Source: Bradyrhizobium sp. BRP22 (lineage in GTDB: Bacteria; Pseudomonadota; Alphaproteobacteria; Rhizobiales; Xanthobacteraceae). Taken from it: a stretch of DNA of 64,000 nt. Below are positions 29,072 through 38,169 of this stretch, piece after piece (the stretch's first letter is position 1; every line of letters starts with the position of its first letter). The position numbers and the translations under genes are program-made. Where the stretch lies: positions 1 through 64,000 of the forward strand of contig NZ_JADYVX010000022.1 in NCBI RefSeq assembly GCF_020194175.1. The letters are read 5' to 3'. A model generated the notes under the pieces. It saw only the letters and a program-made list of their open reading frames with translations, was not told the origin of the DNA and ran no database searches.

Positions 29072-30820
29072 ATGACAGTTTCCTCAACCAGTTGGCGCAG
29101 GATCGTCGCGGCCATCGTGCTGGTGGTCTTCGCGATCGTGCCGGCGGCTGCGCAGGAGCAACGTCGCTTCTACACGCCGCCCGCCGCCGATACCATGCAC
29201 GGCGTCGCCGCCGAACATGGCATGGTGGTGGCGCAGGAGAAGCTCGCAGCCCGCGTCGGCGCCGACATCCTGCGCCAGGGCGGCAATGCCGTCGATGCGG
29301 CGGTCGCGACCGGCTTTGCCATGGCGGTGACCTATCCGCGCGCCGGCAATATCGGCGGCGGCGGTTTCATGGTGATTCACCTCGCCGACCGCAACGAGGA
29401 TATCGCGATCGACTATCGCGAGACCGCCCCTGGGGCCATTACCCGTGACATCTTCCTGAATGCCGAGGGCAAGCCCGATCCTGACAAGTCGCGCAATTCC
29501 GCGCTCGGCATCGGCGTGCCCGGCACGGTCGCCGGTCTCGCACTCGCGCTTGAGAAATATGGTTCCGGAAAATTCACGCTGGCGCAACTCCTGAAGCCCG
29601 CGATCGATCTGGCGCACGATGGATTTCCGGTTGCCGACGATATCGCCGACACCTTGCCGGACATGTATCGGCGCATGTCGCGCTGGGCGAACGCGGCCAG
29701 GACGTTCTCCCGCACCGACGGCTCGCCGCTGCACGACGGCGATACGCTGATCCAGAGCGATCTTGCGACCACGCTGAGCGCGATTTCCGAGCAGGGCCCA
29801 CGCGGCTTTTATGAAGGACCGGTCGCGGAAAAGCTCGTCAAGGCTGTCACTGATGCCGGCGGCATCATGGCGCTGGATGATCTGAAATCCTATCAGCCCG
29901 TGATCCGTGCGCCGGTGCGCGGCACCTATCGCGGCTACGACATCGTCTCGATGCCGCTGCCCTCCTCGGGCGGCATCGTGCTGCTGGAGATCCTGAACAT
30001 CCTCGAAGGTTTCCAGATGTCGGACATGAAGCAGGGCTCCGCCGCCTCGCTCCATGTCATGATCGAAGCCATGAAGCGCGCCTATGCCGATCGCGCCCGC
30101 TATCTCGGTGACCCCGCCTTCATCAACGCGCCGACGGTCGCCCTGCTCGCCAAGGATTACGCCGCCAAACAGCGCGCCACCATCGACCTTTCCCGCGCCA
30201 CGCCCTGGGCCGAAGCGATTGCGGCGGCGCCGCAGCGCGAAGGCTCCAACACCACGCACTACTCTGTCGTCGACGCGCACGGCAATGCGGTCAGCAACAC
30301 CTATACGCTGAACTTCCCGTATGGCGTCGGTCTTGTCGCTGAGGGCACCGGCGTGCTGCTCAACAACGAGCTCGACGATTTCACCGCCGCCCCCGGCGCC
30401 TCCAATGCATTCGGTCTGGTCGGCTTCGAAGCCAACCTGCCGGGTCCGGGAAAGCGGCCGCTGTCGTCGATGTCGCCGACGATCGTGCTGAGGAACGGCA
30501 AGCCGGTGTTGGTGACGGGCACACCCGGCGGCAGCCGCATCATATCAGCGGTGACGCAGGTGATCGTCGATGTCATCGACTACAAGATGAATATCGCCGC
30601 TGCGGTCGCCGCTCCGCGCGTGCATCATCAATGGCTGCCGGATGAAGTGCGGATCGAGAAGGGATTTCCCGACGATGTGCTGGCCGAGCTCCGCGCCAAA
30701 GGCCACAAGCTCGTCGAGCCGCTCGGCTATTCCTCCGCCAACTCGATCCTGGTGACGTCGAACGGCCTGCTCGGCGCCCCCGATCCTCGCACCCGCGGCG
30801 CCGAGGCCGCGGGATATTGA
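29072..30820 (+). CDS. ggt: Gamma-glutamyltransferase
   Basis: 582 aa from ATG 29072 (a TTG precedes it). The signal peptide (~10–27, IVAAIVLVVFAIVPAAA) sends it to the periplasm. It hydrolyses glutathione and gamma-glutamyl amides after autocleavage; the cleavage site and nucleophile lie in SNTTHYSVVD (first Thr, about residue 394). Substrate motifs PRAGNIGGGGF, DYRETAP and PLPSSGG, and the LSSMSPTIV block are intact. Full length. Confidence 0.95.
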   Translation: MTVSSTSWRRIVAAIVLVVFAIVPAAAQEQRRFYTPPAADTMHGVAAEHGMVVAQEKLAARVGADILRQGGNAVDAAVATGFAMAVTYPRAGNIGGGGFMVIHLADRNEDIAIDYRETAPGAITRDIFLNAEGKPDPDKSRNSALGIGVPGTVAGLALALEKYGSGKFTLAQLLKPAIDLAHDGFPVADDIADTLPDMYRRMSRWANAARTFSRTDGSPLHDGDTLIQSDLATTLSAISEQGPRGFYEGPVAEKLVKAVTDAGGIMALDDLKSYQPVIRAPVRGTYRGYDIVSMPLPSSGGIVLLEILNILEGFQMSDMKQGSAASLHVMIEAMKRAYADRARYLGDPAFINAPTVALLAKDYAAKQRATIDLSRATPWAEAIAAAPQREGSNTTHYSVVDAHGNAVSNTYTLNFPYGVGLVAEGTGVLLNNELDDFTAAPGASNAFGLVGFEANLPGPGKRPLSSMSPTIVLRNGKPVLVTGTPGGSRIISAVTQVIVDVIDYKMNIAAAVAAPRVHHQWLPDEVRIEKGFPDDVLAELRAKGHKLVEPLGYSSANSILVTSNGLLGAPDPRTRGAEAAGY

Positions 30821-30855
30821 TCGCAATTTATGGGCTGGGCCGCGCGCGCTCTCCT

Positions 30856-30970
30856 CGTCATTGCGAGCCACCGGGTCGGCGCGCAGCGCCGCCCGATGCC
30901 AGGCTCAGCGAAGCAATCCATCTCTCTCCACGCGGCGGCATGGATTGCTTCGCTTCGGTCGCAATGACGG
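30856..30970. repeat. Intergenic repeat, CGTCATTGCGAGC family (copy 1)
   Basis: Begins CGTCATTGCGAGC, contains AAGCAATCCAT, and ends ATGGATTGCTTCGC...CGCAATGACG: an imperfect inverted repeat. Copies also at 34948, 45240, 58194 and 60338. It fills most of the gap before the MFS gene. Confidence 0.85.
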
Positions 30971-31097
30971 TGCGGTCCGGAGATCGGCACGGCCATAGGC
31001 CTGCGTTTGCGGAACTATCGCGATAAATTTACCTTTCCCGCGAACGCGTCGCGTGCGATAGGCCCGGCCAATAAGAAACTCCCGGAGAACTTCACGC

Positions 31098-32396
31098 ATG
31101 ACGACATCGGATCCATCGAAAGCGATGGAAGTCGCTGAAATCCACGACACCGGCCTGCTCGCCTTCTATCGCGACATGAACCTGCAGGAGCGGCGCACCT
31201 TCTGGGCCTGCTTCTCCGGCTGGGCGCTCGACGGCATGGATTTCATGATCTATCCGCTCGTGATCGGCACCATCATCACGCTGTGGAAGGTCGATGCCGG
31301 CACCGCCGGCCTTGCGGGCACCGTGACGCTGCTCTCATCTGCCATTGGCGGCTGGCTCGGCGGCTATCTTGCCGATCGCATCGGTCGCGTCAGGACGCTG
31401 CAGATCACCATTCTCTGGTTCTCGTTCTTTTCGCTGATCTGCGCAATCGCGCAGAACTTCGATCAGCTCCTGATCGCGCGGGCAATCCTGGGCCTGGGCT
31501 TCGGCGGCGAATGGGCGGCGGGCGCGGTGCTGATGGGCGAAGCAATCCGGCCGCAATATCGCGGACGCGCGGTCGGCTCGGTGCAATCGGGCTGGGCCAT
31601 CGGCTGGGGTCTCGCGGTGCTCGCGCAGGCGATCCTGTTCTCGATCCTTCCAGCGGAGACCGCGTGGCGCTGGATGTTCGTGATCGGCGCGCTGCCGGCG
31701 CTGTTGGTATTCTATCTGCGCCGCTACGTCACCGAGCCTGAGATCGCGGCCGCGACACGCGAAAAACAGCAGGCCGAGGGCGATCGGCCCTCGCTGTGGG
31801 AGATCTTCCACGGGCCGATCCTGAAGACGACCATTCTGGCCTCGCTGGCGGCGACGGGCTGTCAGGGCGGCTATTACGCCATCACCTTCTGGGTGCCGCG
31901 CTTTCTCACCACCGAGCGTCACCTTTCGATCGTCACCTCGACCGGCTATCTCGCCGCGCTGATCATCGGCTCCTTCATCGGTTATCTCGTCGGCGCCTGG
32001 CTCGCCGACCGCATCGGCCGCCGGAACCTGTTCCTGACCTTCTCGCTCGGCGCCATCGCGGTCGTGCTGGTCTATACGCAGGTCGAGATCAGCAACGAAT
32101 TGCTGTGGGTGCTGGGCTTTCCGCTCGGCTTCTTCGCCTCGGGCTATTTCTCCGGCATGGGCGCGTTCCTGACCGAGCTCTATCCGACGCGGCTGCGCGG
32201 CTCCGGCCAGGGCTTCTGCTATAATTTCGGCCGCGGCATCGGCGCGCTGTTCCCCTATCTCGTCGGCGCGCTCTCGACCACGACCTCGCTCGCCAATGCA
32301 ATCGCGATTTTCGCGGTCGCCGCATACGCTGTATTCTTCCTGGCCGCCTACGCGCTGCCGGAGACACGAGGACGCGTGCTGCATGCGGATGGATAA
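31098..32396 (+). CDS. MFS transporter (AAHS/sialate-type metabolite:H+ symporter)
   Basis: 432 aa with 12 predicted helices. The first helix WACFSGWALDGMDFMIYPLV is typical of the aromatic-acid/sialate symporter branch; GGYLADRIGRVRT (motif A between TM2 and TM3) and RAILGLGFGGEWAAG are clear. It probably imports an organic acid with protons across the inner membrane. RBS GGAGAA precedes ATG 31098. No catabolic operon is attached to name the substrate. Confidence 0.85.
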   Translation: MTTSDPSKAMEVAEIHDTGLLAFYRDMNLQERRTFWACFSGWALDGMDFMIYPLVIGTIITLWKVDAGTAGLAGTVTLLSSAIGGWLGGYLADRIGRVRTLQITILWFSFFSLICAIAQNFDQLLIARAILGLGFGGEWAAGAVLMGEAIRPQYRGRAVGSVQSGWAIGWGLAVLAQAILFSILPAETAWRWMFVIGALPALLVFYLRRYVTEPEIAAATREKQQAEGDRPSLWEIFHGPILKTTILASLAATGCQGGYYAITFWVPRFLTTERHLSIVTSTGYLAALIIGSFIGYLVGAWLADRIGRRNLFLTFSLGAIAVVLVYTQVEISNELLWVLGFPLGFFASGYFSGMGAFLTELYPTRLRGSGQGFCYNFGRGIGALFPYLVGALSTTTSLANAIAIFAVAAYAVFFLAAYALPETRGRVLHADG

Positions 32397-32419
32397 GGCA
32401 TGATGAGATCGAGCTGCAC

Positions 32420-32560
32420 TCCCTCTCCCGCTTGCGGGAGAGGGCCGGGGTGAGGGTGTTTCCACGGGGTTGAACCGCCGTGATTCAAGGTAGAGTCCCG
32501 CAGCGGAAAGAGCCCCCACCCGGTGCTGCGCACCGACCTCCCCCGCAAGCGGGAGAGGTG
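32420..32560. repeat. Intergenic repeat, CTCTCCCGCTTGCGGGAGAGG family (copy 1)
   Basis: Contains the short palindrome CTCTCCCGCTTGCGGGAGAG and a mirrored partner CCCGCAAGCGGGAGAGGTG at the far end. A second copy is at 36474–36597. Confidence 0.8.
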
Positions 32561-32622
32561 CACTGAGCTTGCGGCGGGAGTGAATTAGGCAAAGGCATTT
32601 CGTACTCGAACGGGAGGTTCGG

Positions 32623-33519
32623 ATGACGTCGCTGAAGGACAAGACGCTGTTCATCACCGGTGCGAGCCGCGGCATCGGCCTCGCAATCGCACTGCGGGCG
32701 GCACGCGACGGCGCCAATATCGCGATCGCCGCCAAGACCACCGAGCCGCATCCGAAACTGAAAGGCACGATCTACACCGCCGCCGACGAGATCCTCGCCG
32801 CCGGCGGCAACGCTTTGCCTGTGGTCTGCGATATCAGGGACGAAGCGCAAGTCATCGCCGCGATCGACAAGACCGTTGCGGAATTCGGCGGCATCGACAT
32901 CTGCGTCAACAATGCGAGCGCGATCAGCCTGACCAACTCGCAGGCCACCGACATGAAGCGGTTCGACCTGATGATGGGTATCAACACCCGCGGCACCTTC
33001 ATGGTGTCGAAATATTGCATCCCGCATCTGAAGAAGGCGGCGAACCCGCACATCCTGATGCTGTCGCCGCCACTCGATATGAAAGCGAAGTGGTTCGAGC
33101 ACTCCACCGCGTACACCATGGCGAAATTCGGCATGAGCATGTGCGTGCTCGGGCTGTCGGGCGAATTGCGATCGGCCGGTGTCGCCGTCAACGCGCTGTG
33201 GCCGCGCACCACGATCGCCACCGCCGCAGTCGGCAATCTCCTCGGCGGCGACGCCATGATGCGCGCCAGCCGCACACCCGAGATCATGGGTGATGCCGCG
33301 CACGCCATCCTGACCAAACCGGCGCGCGAATTCACCGGACGCTTCTGCATCGACGACAAGGTGCTCTATGACAGCGGCGTGCGCGATTTCGACCGCTACC
33401 GCGTCGACCCGGAGGTCGCGCTGATGTCGGATTTCTTCGTGCCCGACGACGACGTCCCGCCGCCCGGCGTGACCGTGCAGCCGCTGCCCTCCGATGGCGG
33501 AGCCTCGAAGTCGCGATAG
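32623..33519 (+). CDS. SDR family oxidoreductase (HSDL2/citronellal-dehydrogenase-like)
   Basis: 298 aa, longer than classical SDRs. TGASRGIG is at residues 12–19, followed by AIAAKTTEPHPKLKGT, the feature of the HSDL2-like branch (NADP-binding loop with the PHPKLxGT insert). NNASA and the catalytic pair in AYTMAKFG are present. It acts on fatty or terpenoid acyl/alcohol substrates in known relatives; the actual substrate is unknown. A strong GGGAGG site precedes ATG 32623. The serine hydrolase gene follows 31 bases later. Confidence 0.88.
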   Translation: MTSLKDKTLFITGASRGIGLAIALRAARDGANIAIAAKTTEPHPKLKGTIYTAADEILAAGGNALPVVCDIRDEAQVIAAIDKTVAEFGGIDICVNNASAISLTNSQATDMKRFDLMMGINTRGTFMVSKYCIPHLKKAANPHILMLSPPLDMKAKWFEHSTAYTMAKFGMSMCVLGLSGELRSAGVAVNALWPRTTIATAAVGNLLGGDAMMRASRTPEIMGDAAHAILTKPAREFTGRFCIDDKVLYDSGVRDFDRYRVDPEVALMSDFFVPDDDVPPPGVTVQPLPSDGGASKSR

Positions 33520-33550
33520 AAACCACCGCAGCTGCAGGGCGGAGGAATTT

Positions 33551-34939
33551 GTGGGCTGGCAGAAATGGATCGCGGCAGCCATTGCTGTCGCCGCCGCGGT
33601 GGCGGTTGCCGTCTACTTCCGTCCTGATCGCGCCATTCGCGTCGTAACCGGCGCGGTCGCGCACAATGTCTGCTCCAAGGTGTTCGTCTCCGGCCTCGAT
33701 CCGGAGACAGTTTTTTCGGAAACGATCGAGCGTGCCGGCATCCGCAGGCTGCGTCCGCTGCTTCGTTTTGCGCTCGACCGCACCGGCAGGACCATCGATG
33801 CGTCGGTGGCGGGGTGGCTGACAAGCCGCGCCGTCTTTCACGATGGGCTCGGATGCGTGCTGCTGCACGGGGCGAAGGCGCCCTATTTGCTCAAGAGCGA
33901 TATCGACGCGCTGAAGGTGACCAAAGCGCCGCCGCTACTTGAGGAGATCGCAGGCCCTGAACCTGTAGAGCCGTCGGACCCGGCGCTTAAAGCGGCACTC
34001 GATCATGCCTTCGAGGAGCCGGCCGAGCCGCCGTTCCGGCGCACCAAGGCGGTGGTGGTCGTCCATAACGGCAAGGTCATCGCCGAGCGCTACGCGAACG
34101 GCATCGGTGTCGACACGCCGCTGCTCGGTTTTTCCATGACCAAGTCGGTGATCAATGCGCTGATCGGAATCCTGACCCAGCAAGGCCTGGTTACGCCGTC
34201 GATGCCGGCGCCGATTCCGGAATGGCGCGGCCGGAATGATCCGCGTCGCGAGATCGAGGTCGAGCACCTCATGCGCATGACCACGGGGCTGGCGCTGGAC
34301 GAGACCAATTCAGGCTTCGACCCCTCGAGCCAGATGGTCTATCTGCACGACGACATGGCGGGCTTTGCGGTGAAGGCGCCGCTGATGGCCCCGCCCGGCA
34401 CGCGCTGGCACTATTCGAGCCCGTCGACACAACTATTGGCGCGGATCATCCGCGATGCCGTCGGCGGTCCCGAGCAGACGCTCGCCTTCGCCTGGCGCGA
34501 ATTGTTCAACCCGCTCGGCATGCGCAGCGTCACGCTGGAATTCGACGGCAGCGGTACGCTGCAAGGCACCGCTTATATGCTGGCGAGCGCGCGGGACTGG
34601 GCGCGTTTCGGGCTGCTCTATCTCAATGACGGCGTGGTCGGCGGCAAGCGCCTGTTGCACGAAGACTGGGTGGACTTTTCCGCCGCTGCGACGTTGAAGA
34701 CCAGCTATGGCGCGGGTTTCTGGACCAACCGCAGCGAACATGCGGGCGCCAGGGCCCGTATCGCGCTCGGCATTCCCAGCGACGCTTTCTTTGCGTCGGG
34801 CGATCTCGGCCAGCGCATCGTCATCATGCCGACGCAGCATCTCGTCGTGGTGCGCCTCGGCGACAGCGTCGATCCGACCGGCGACATCCGTGGCCTGGCG
34901 CGTCTGGTGAAAGAGGTGATCGCGGCGGTGGCGCGCTAG
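33551..34939 (+). CDS. Serine hydrolase (beta-lactamase/class C-like), membrane-anchored
   Basis: 462 aa. The start is GTG 33551, fixed by an ideal GGAGGA site 5 bases upstream; the frame opens further up inside the SDR gene. An N-terminal membrane anchor (~6–22) is followed by a beta-lactamase/DD-peptidase fold with SMTKS (SxxK nucleophile) and HYSSPS as the YxN-like block. It is probably a periplasmic esterase or peptidase of the 6-aminohexanoate-dimer-hydrolase/EstB kind rather than an antibiotic-resistance enzyme. It likely forms an operon with the SDR. Confidence 0.87.
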   Translation: MGWQKWIAAAIAVAAAVAVAVYFRPDRAIRVVTGAVAHNVCSKVFVSGLDPETVFSETIERAGIRRLRPLLRFALDRTGRTIDASVAGWLTSRAVFHDGLGCVLLHGAKAPYLLKSDIDALKVTKAPPLLEEIAGPEPVEPSDPALKAALDHAFEEPAEPPFRRTKAVVVVHNGKVIAERYANGIGVDTPLLGFSMTKSVINALIGILTQQGLVTPSMPAPIPEWRGRNDPRREIEVEHLMRMTTGLALDETNSGFDPSSQMVYLHDDMAGFAVKAPLMAPPGTRWHYSSPSTQLLARIIRDAVGGPEQTLAFAWRELFNPLGMRSVTLEFDGSGTLQGTAYMLASARDWARFGLLYLNDGVVGGKRLLHEDWVDFSAAATLKTSYGAGFWTNRSEHAGARARIALGIPSDAFFASGDLGQRIVIMPTQHLVVVRLGDSVDPTGDIRGLARLVKEVIAAVAR

Positions 34940-34947
34940 TGGCCCTC

Positions 34948-35032
34948 CGTCATTGCGAGCGAAGCGAAGCAATCCATTTCACCACTTGCGGAGACATGGA
35001 TTGCTTCGTCGCTTCGCTCCTCGCAATGACGG
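34948..35032. repeat. Intergenic repeat, CGTCATTGCGAGC family (copy 2)
   Basis: CGTCATTGCGAGCGAAGCGA … CGCTCCTCGCAATGACG, a full inverted-repeat copy between two convergent genes. Confidence 0.85.
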
Positions 35033-35039
35033 CGTGCGC

Positions 35040-35705
35040 CTACCGCCCCACCTGATACGGCCCGCCCTTCTCCAGCGCGCGCGCATAGGCCGGGCGCGCG
35101 TGAATGCGTTCGAGGAACGCCATGCACCTGGGGTGGCCTTCCTCCAGCCCGGCGCGCGCGGAAGCGGCTTCGAGCGGAAAGCTCATCTGGATGTCGGCCG
35201 CGCTGAACTCGTCGCCCGCAAACCACTGGCTCTTGCCGAGCTCCGCCTCCCAGAACGCCATGTGCTGCTTGAGCTGCGGATTGACCAGCACCGTCAGCGC
35301 CTGGTTGGTGACCTTGCGCACCAGCGGCCGCAGCAGCGCGGGCGCGCGCTTCGGCATCATCGTGAACAGCAGCTTCAGCAGCAGCGGCGGCATTGCCGAA
35401 CCCTCGGCATAATGCAGCCAGTAGGTATAGCGCAGCCGCTCCGGCGTCTCCGGCGGCGGGATCAGGCGTCCGTTGCCGTAGGTGGCGAGGATGTATTCGG
35501 CGATCGCGCCGGATTCCGCGATGGTGTTGCCGTTGTCGGTGATGACAGGCGACTTGCCGAGCGGATGCACCGCCAGCAACTCCTTTGGCGCGCGCATGTC
35601 CGGCCCACGCTGATAGCGCACGATCTCATAGGGCACGCCGAGCTCTTCCAGCAGCCACAGCACCCGCTGCGAGCGCGAATTGTTGAGATGATGAACGGTC
35701 AGCAC
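35040..35705 (-). CDS. Glutathione S-transferase
   Basis: 221 aa from GTG 35705, preceded on its strand by CGGGGGGCACC; the ATG 45 bases further up lacks this site and would add 15 odd residues. An N-terminal thioredoxin fold (MLTVHHLNNSRSQRVLWLLEE, with GKSPVI and the ESGAIAEYI glutathione-binding block) is followed by a helical C-terminal domain. It conjugates or reduces with glutathione in the cytosol. It is divergent from the DUF2239 gene with a shared 157-base regulatory region. Confidence 0.92.
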   Translation of the reverse strand: MLTVHHLNNSRSQRVLWLLEELGVPYEIVRYQRGPDMRAPKELLAVHPLGKSPVITDNGNTIAESGAIAEYILATYGNGRLIPPPETPERLRYTYWLHYAEGSAMPPLLLKLLFTMMPKRAPALLRPLVRKVTNQALTVLVNPQLKQHMAFWEAELGKSQWFAGDEFSAADIQMSFPLEAASARAGLEEGHPRCMAFLERIHARPAYARALEKGGPYQVGR

Positions 35706-35789
35706 GGTGCCCCCCGAAAAACAAAGAACCGAGCGTTCCCTATCAGGCAATCGCCGGATTCGCGATCAGGCCAAGCAGACGAAATTATT

Positions 35790-35831
35790 TACCCGGGTGA
35801 TATTGACATCCAAATTATATCCGGGTATTAA
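35790..35831 (+). promoter_or_regulatory. Promoter with twin CCGGGT operator boxes between GST and DUF2239 genes
   Basis: A near-consensus sigma-70-like promoter TTGACA (35803–35808), 17-nt spacer and TATTAA (35826–35831) reads toward DUF2239, ending 31 bases before its start. Two matching boxes, TACCCGGGT (35790–35798) and TATCCGGGT (35818–35826), are exactly 28 bases apart; one lies just upstream of −35 and the other runs into −10. The arrangement suits a repressor binding both. The AT-rich composition contrasts with the genome. The regulator is unknown. Confidence 0.6.
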
Positions 35832-35862
35832 TTACGAAACGCGGATCAATCGGATATTTCAG

Positions 35863-36444
35863 ATGAATCAGACATTTACAGCCTTCGAGGGCCAGCGCCG
35901 CCTTGCCTCAGGCGCCCTCCCCGAGGTCGCGCTGGCGGTCAAGCGGGCCGACCAGACTGCCGAGCCGATCGCGATCTTCTCCGACCGGACCGGCCGCGCC
36001 GTCGATCTCGACCTTCGCGGGAGCGACGATGAGATCCTGGCAAGGCTGCCGACATCGGTTTCACCAGGCGAAGCGTCGGAAGAGCAGCCGAGCGAACCGC
36101 GCGGCCGTGGCCGGCCGAAGCTCGGCGTGGTCGCGCGCGAGGTGACGCTGCTGCCGCGCCACTGGGAGTGGCTCAACGCGCAGCCAGGCGGCGCCTCGGT
36201 CGCGCTGCGCAAGCTTGTGGACGAGGCCCGCCGCTTGAGCGGCGACCGCGATCGCCAGCGCGCCGCGCGCGATGCCGCCTACCATTTCATGTCGGCAATG
36301 GCGGGCGACCTGCCGAACTTCGAGGAGGCTTCGCGCGCGCTGTTCGCCGACGACCGCCGTCGCTTCGTCAGCGAGATCGCCAACTGGCCGCCGGATATCC
36401 GCGACCACGTCGTCAAGCTCGCCTACAGCGACCGCGCCGATTAG
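35863..36444 (+). CDS. DUF2239 family protein
   Basis: 193 aa from ATG 35863. An N-terminal domain (TFTAFEGQRRLASG, IAIFSDRTGRAVDLDLRGSD), a linker with GRGRPKLGVVAREVTLLPRHWEWLNAQPGG (split here as GRGRPKLGVV and TLLPRHWEWL), then a helical C-terminus (YHFMSAMAGDLPNFEEASRA). This matches DUF2239, a family with no known function; the GRPKLG/LPRHWEWL part resembles short DNA-associated motifs. It is soluble and divergent from the GST gene, probably sharing one operator, so both may respond to the same signal. Confidence 0.85.
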   Translation: MNQTFTAFEGQRRLASGALPEVALAVKRADQTAEPIAIFSDRTGRAVDLDLRGSDDEILARLPTSVSPGEASEEQPSEPRGRGRPKLGVVAREVTLLPRHWEWLNAQPGGASVALRKLVDEARRLSGDRDRQRAARDAAYHFMSAMAGDLPNFEEASRALFADDRRRFVSEIANWPPDIRDHVVKLAYSDRAD

Positions 36445-36473
36445 CGCGGGAGCTAAGCCACCACGGAGGCGCG

Positions 36474-36597
36474 CCCCCTCTCCCGCTTGCGGGAGAGGGC
36501 GGGGTGAGGGTGTCTCCGCGGCGGGACTCTTCAGGTGGAGAAAAACGGATCGCATCTAACGATGCGATCCGACCTCACCCGCAAGCGGGGGAGGTGA
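36474..36597. repeat. Intergenic repeat, CTCTCCCGCTTGCGGGAGAGG family (copy 2)
   Basis: CCCTCTCCCGCTTGCGGGAG at the left, CCCGCAAGCGGGGGAGGTG at the right, with a small GGATCGCATC/GATGCGATCC hairpin inside. It lies between the DUF2239 and MATE genes. Confidence 0.8.
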
Positions 36598-36655
36598 ACT
36601 CGCGGCACGACTGATTCAATCAACGACCTATCACATTTCAACAGGTACCCTTTCC

Positions 36656-38005
36656 ATGTCCAAGCCGCCGCCGCTCTGGAGGACGTTCCTCGCCTTCCTG
36701 CTGCCGATGATGCTGAGCAACATCCTGCAGGCGCTGTTCGGCACCATCAACAACATCTATCTGGGACAGATGATCGGGGTCGATGCGCTCGCCGCGGTCT
36801 CGGTGTTCTTCCCGATGATGTTCTTCCTGGTCGCCTTCGTGATGGGCTTGAGCTCCGGCGCGACCGTGCTGGTCGGCCAGGCCTTTGGCGCCGGAGAAGC
36901 TGACAAGGTCAAGGCGGTGGCCGGCACGACGCTGACGGTCGCGCTCTTGCTGGCACTTGGTATTGCGCTGTTCGGCTTGCTGTTCACGCGCGAACTCCTG
37001 GTCGCGCTTGCGACGCCAGCCGATATCCTCGATGCCGCCACGTCCTATGCGCGGACCATGATGGTCACGATGCCGCTGACCTTCGCCTTCATCCTGGCCA
37101 CCGCAATGCTGCGCGGCGTCGGCGATACCCTGACCCCGTTGCTCGCGCTCGCGATTTCGACCGTCATCGGCCTCATGGTCACGCCGGCGCTGATCCGCGG
37201 CTGGCTTGGCCTGCCGCAGCTCGGCGTTGCGAGTGCCGCCTGGGCCTCGGCGGTGTCGAGCCTGCTGACACTGGTGTGGCTCAACCTCCATTTGCGGCGG
37301 CGAAGCCATGCACTGGCTTTCGATGTCGCGTTCCTGCGCGCGATGCGGCCGGACGGCAGGCTGCTGCGGACCGTGTTGTGGCTCGGCATTCCCGCCGCGC
37401 TCGGCATGGTGGTGATGTCGCTCGCCGAACTGGTGCTGCTCGGGCTCGTCAACGGCTACGGCTCCAATGCCACCGCGGCCTATGGTGCGGTCAATCAGGT
37501 CTTGAGCTATGTGCAATTTCCCGCGCTCTCGATCGCGATCTCGGTCTCGATCTTCGGCGCGCAGGCGATCGGCCGCGGCGATGCCGGCCAGATCGGCGCC
37601 ATCGTCGGCACCGGGCTGAAGATGAACGTGATCCTGACCGGCGGACTGGTCGCGATCGCCTATCTGTTCTCGCGCACGCTGATGGGCTTTTTCATCACCG
37701 ACCCGGCCGTGCTCGAGCTCGCGCAGGGACTATTGCATATCGTGTTGTGGAGCTCGGTCCTGTTCGGGATGTCGACGGTGTTTTCGGGCGCGATGCGCGC
37801 CGGCGGCACGGTGTGGATGCCGCTCCTGATCTCCGCCGTCGCAATCACGCTGGTCGAGATCCCGTCCGCCGTCATCCTCAGCCGCCTGATCGGCATCGAG
37901 GGCGTCTGGGCCGCCTATCCGATCACCTTTTGCACCATGTTCCTGCTGCAGATGGGCTATTACATGCTGGTCTGGCGGAAGCAGACCGTCAAGCGCATGA
38001 TTTGA
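36656..38005 (+). CDS. MATE family efflux transporter
   Basis: 449 aa, about 12 membrane helices in two repeats of six, the NorM/DinF size. The first helices (LPMMLSNILQALFGTINNIYLG) and VLVGQAFGAGEADKVKAV are typical of MATE proteins, which export cationic drugs or metabolites using Na+ or H+. The substrate is unknown. It is monocistronic. A long perfect palindrome follows 18 bases after the stop. Confidence 0.92.
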   Translation: MSKPPPLWRTFLAFLLPMMLSNILQALFGTINNIYLGQMIGVDALAAVSVFFPMMFFLVAFVMGLSSGATVLVGQAFGAGEADKVKAVAGTTLTVALLLALGIALFGLLFTRELLVALATPADILDAATSYARTMMVTMPLTFAFILATAMLRGVGDTLTPLLALAISTVIGLMVTPALIRGWLGLPQLGVASAAWASAVSSLLTLVWLNLHLRRRSHALAFDVAFLRAMRPDGRLLRTVLWLGIPAALGMVVMSLAELVLLGLVNGYGSNATAAYGAVNQVLSYVQFPALSIAISVSIFGAQAIGRGDAGQIGAIVGTGLKMNVILTGGLVAIAYLFSRTLMGFFITDPAVLELAQGLLHIVLWSSVLFGMSTVFSGAMRAGGTVWMPLLISAVAITLVEIPSAVILSRLIGIEGVWAAYPITFCTMFLLQMGYYMLVWRKQTVKRMI

Positions 38006-38022
38006 TCGGGAAGCAGCACCAT

Positions 38023-38048
38023 TACAATATGACGATGATCATATTGTA
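38023..38048. promoter_or_regulatory. Perfect 10-bp-arm AT-rich palindrome before the ketopantoate reductase gene
   Basis: TACAATATGA, spacer CGATGA, TCATATTGTA. It lies about 120 bases upstream of the reductase start and just after the MATE stop. The AT-rich arms and short spacer look like a dimeric regulator operator; there is no T-run, which argues against a terminator. Confidence 0.45.
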
Positions 38049-38169
38049 GACGGGCCACGCGGATCGCGCCACAATACGGCCAAGGAGAAACAAGGCAGGG
38101 CAGGGCCGCCAGCCTGTCTGCCAGACGGTTCCCCGCCCATCTCTTAAAGCAACAACAAGGAATGATCCC

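Noticed and set aside
31335..32768. 477 aa minus-strand frame opposite the MFS gene and its downstream repeat
   Set aside because: Charged shadow translation passing through a repeat; the plus-strand MFS protein is complete.
33551..34939. Antibiotic-resistance beta-lactamase
   Set aside because: SxxK is present, but the protein is long, membrane-anchored and linked to an SDR, as in esterase/6-aminohexanoate-hydrolase relatives; no KTG block typical of class C was recognised.
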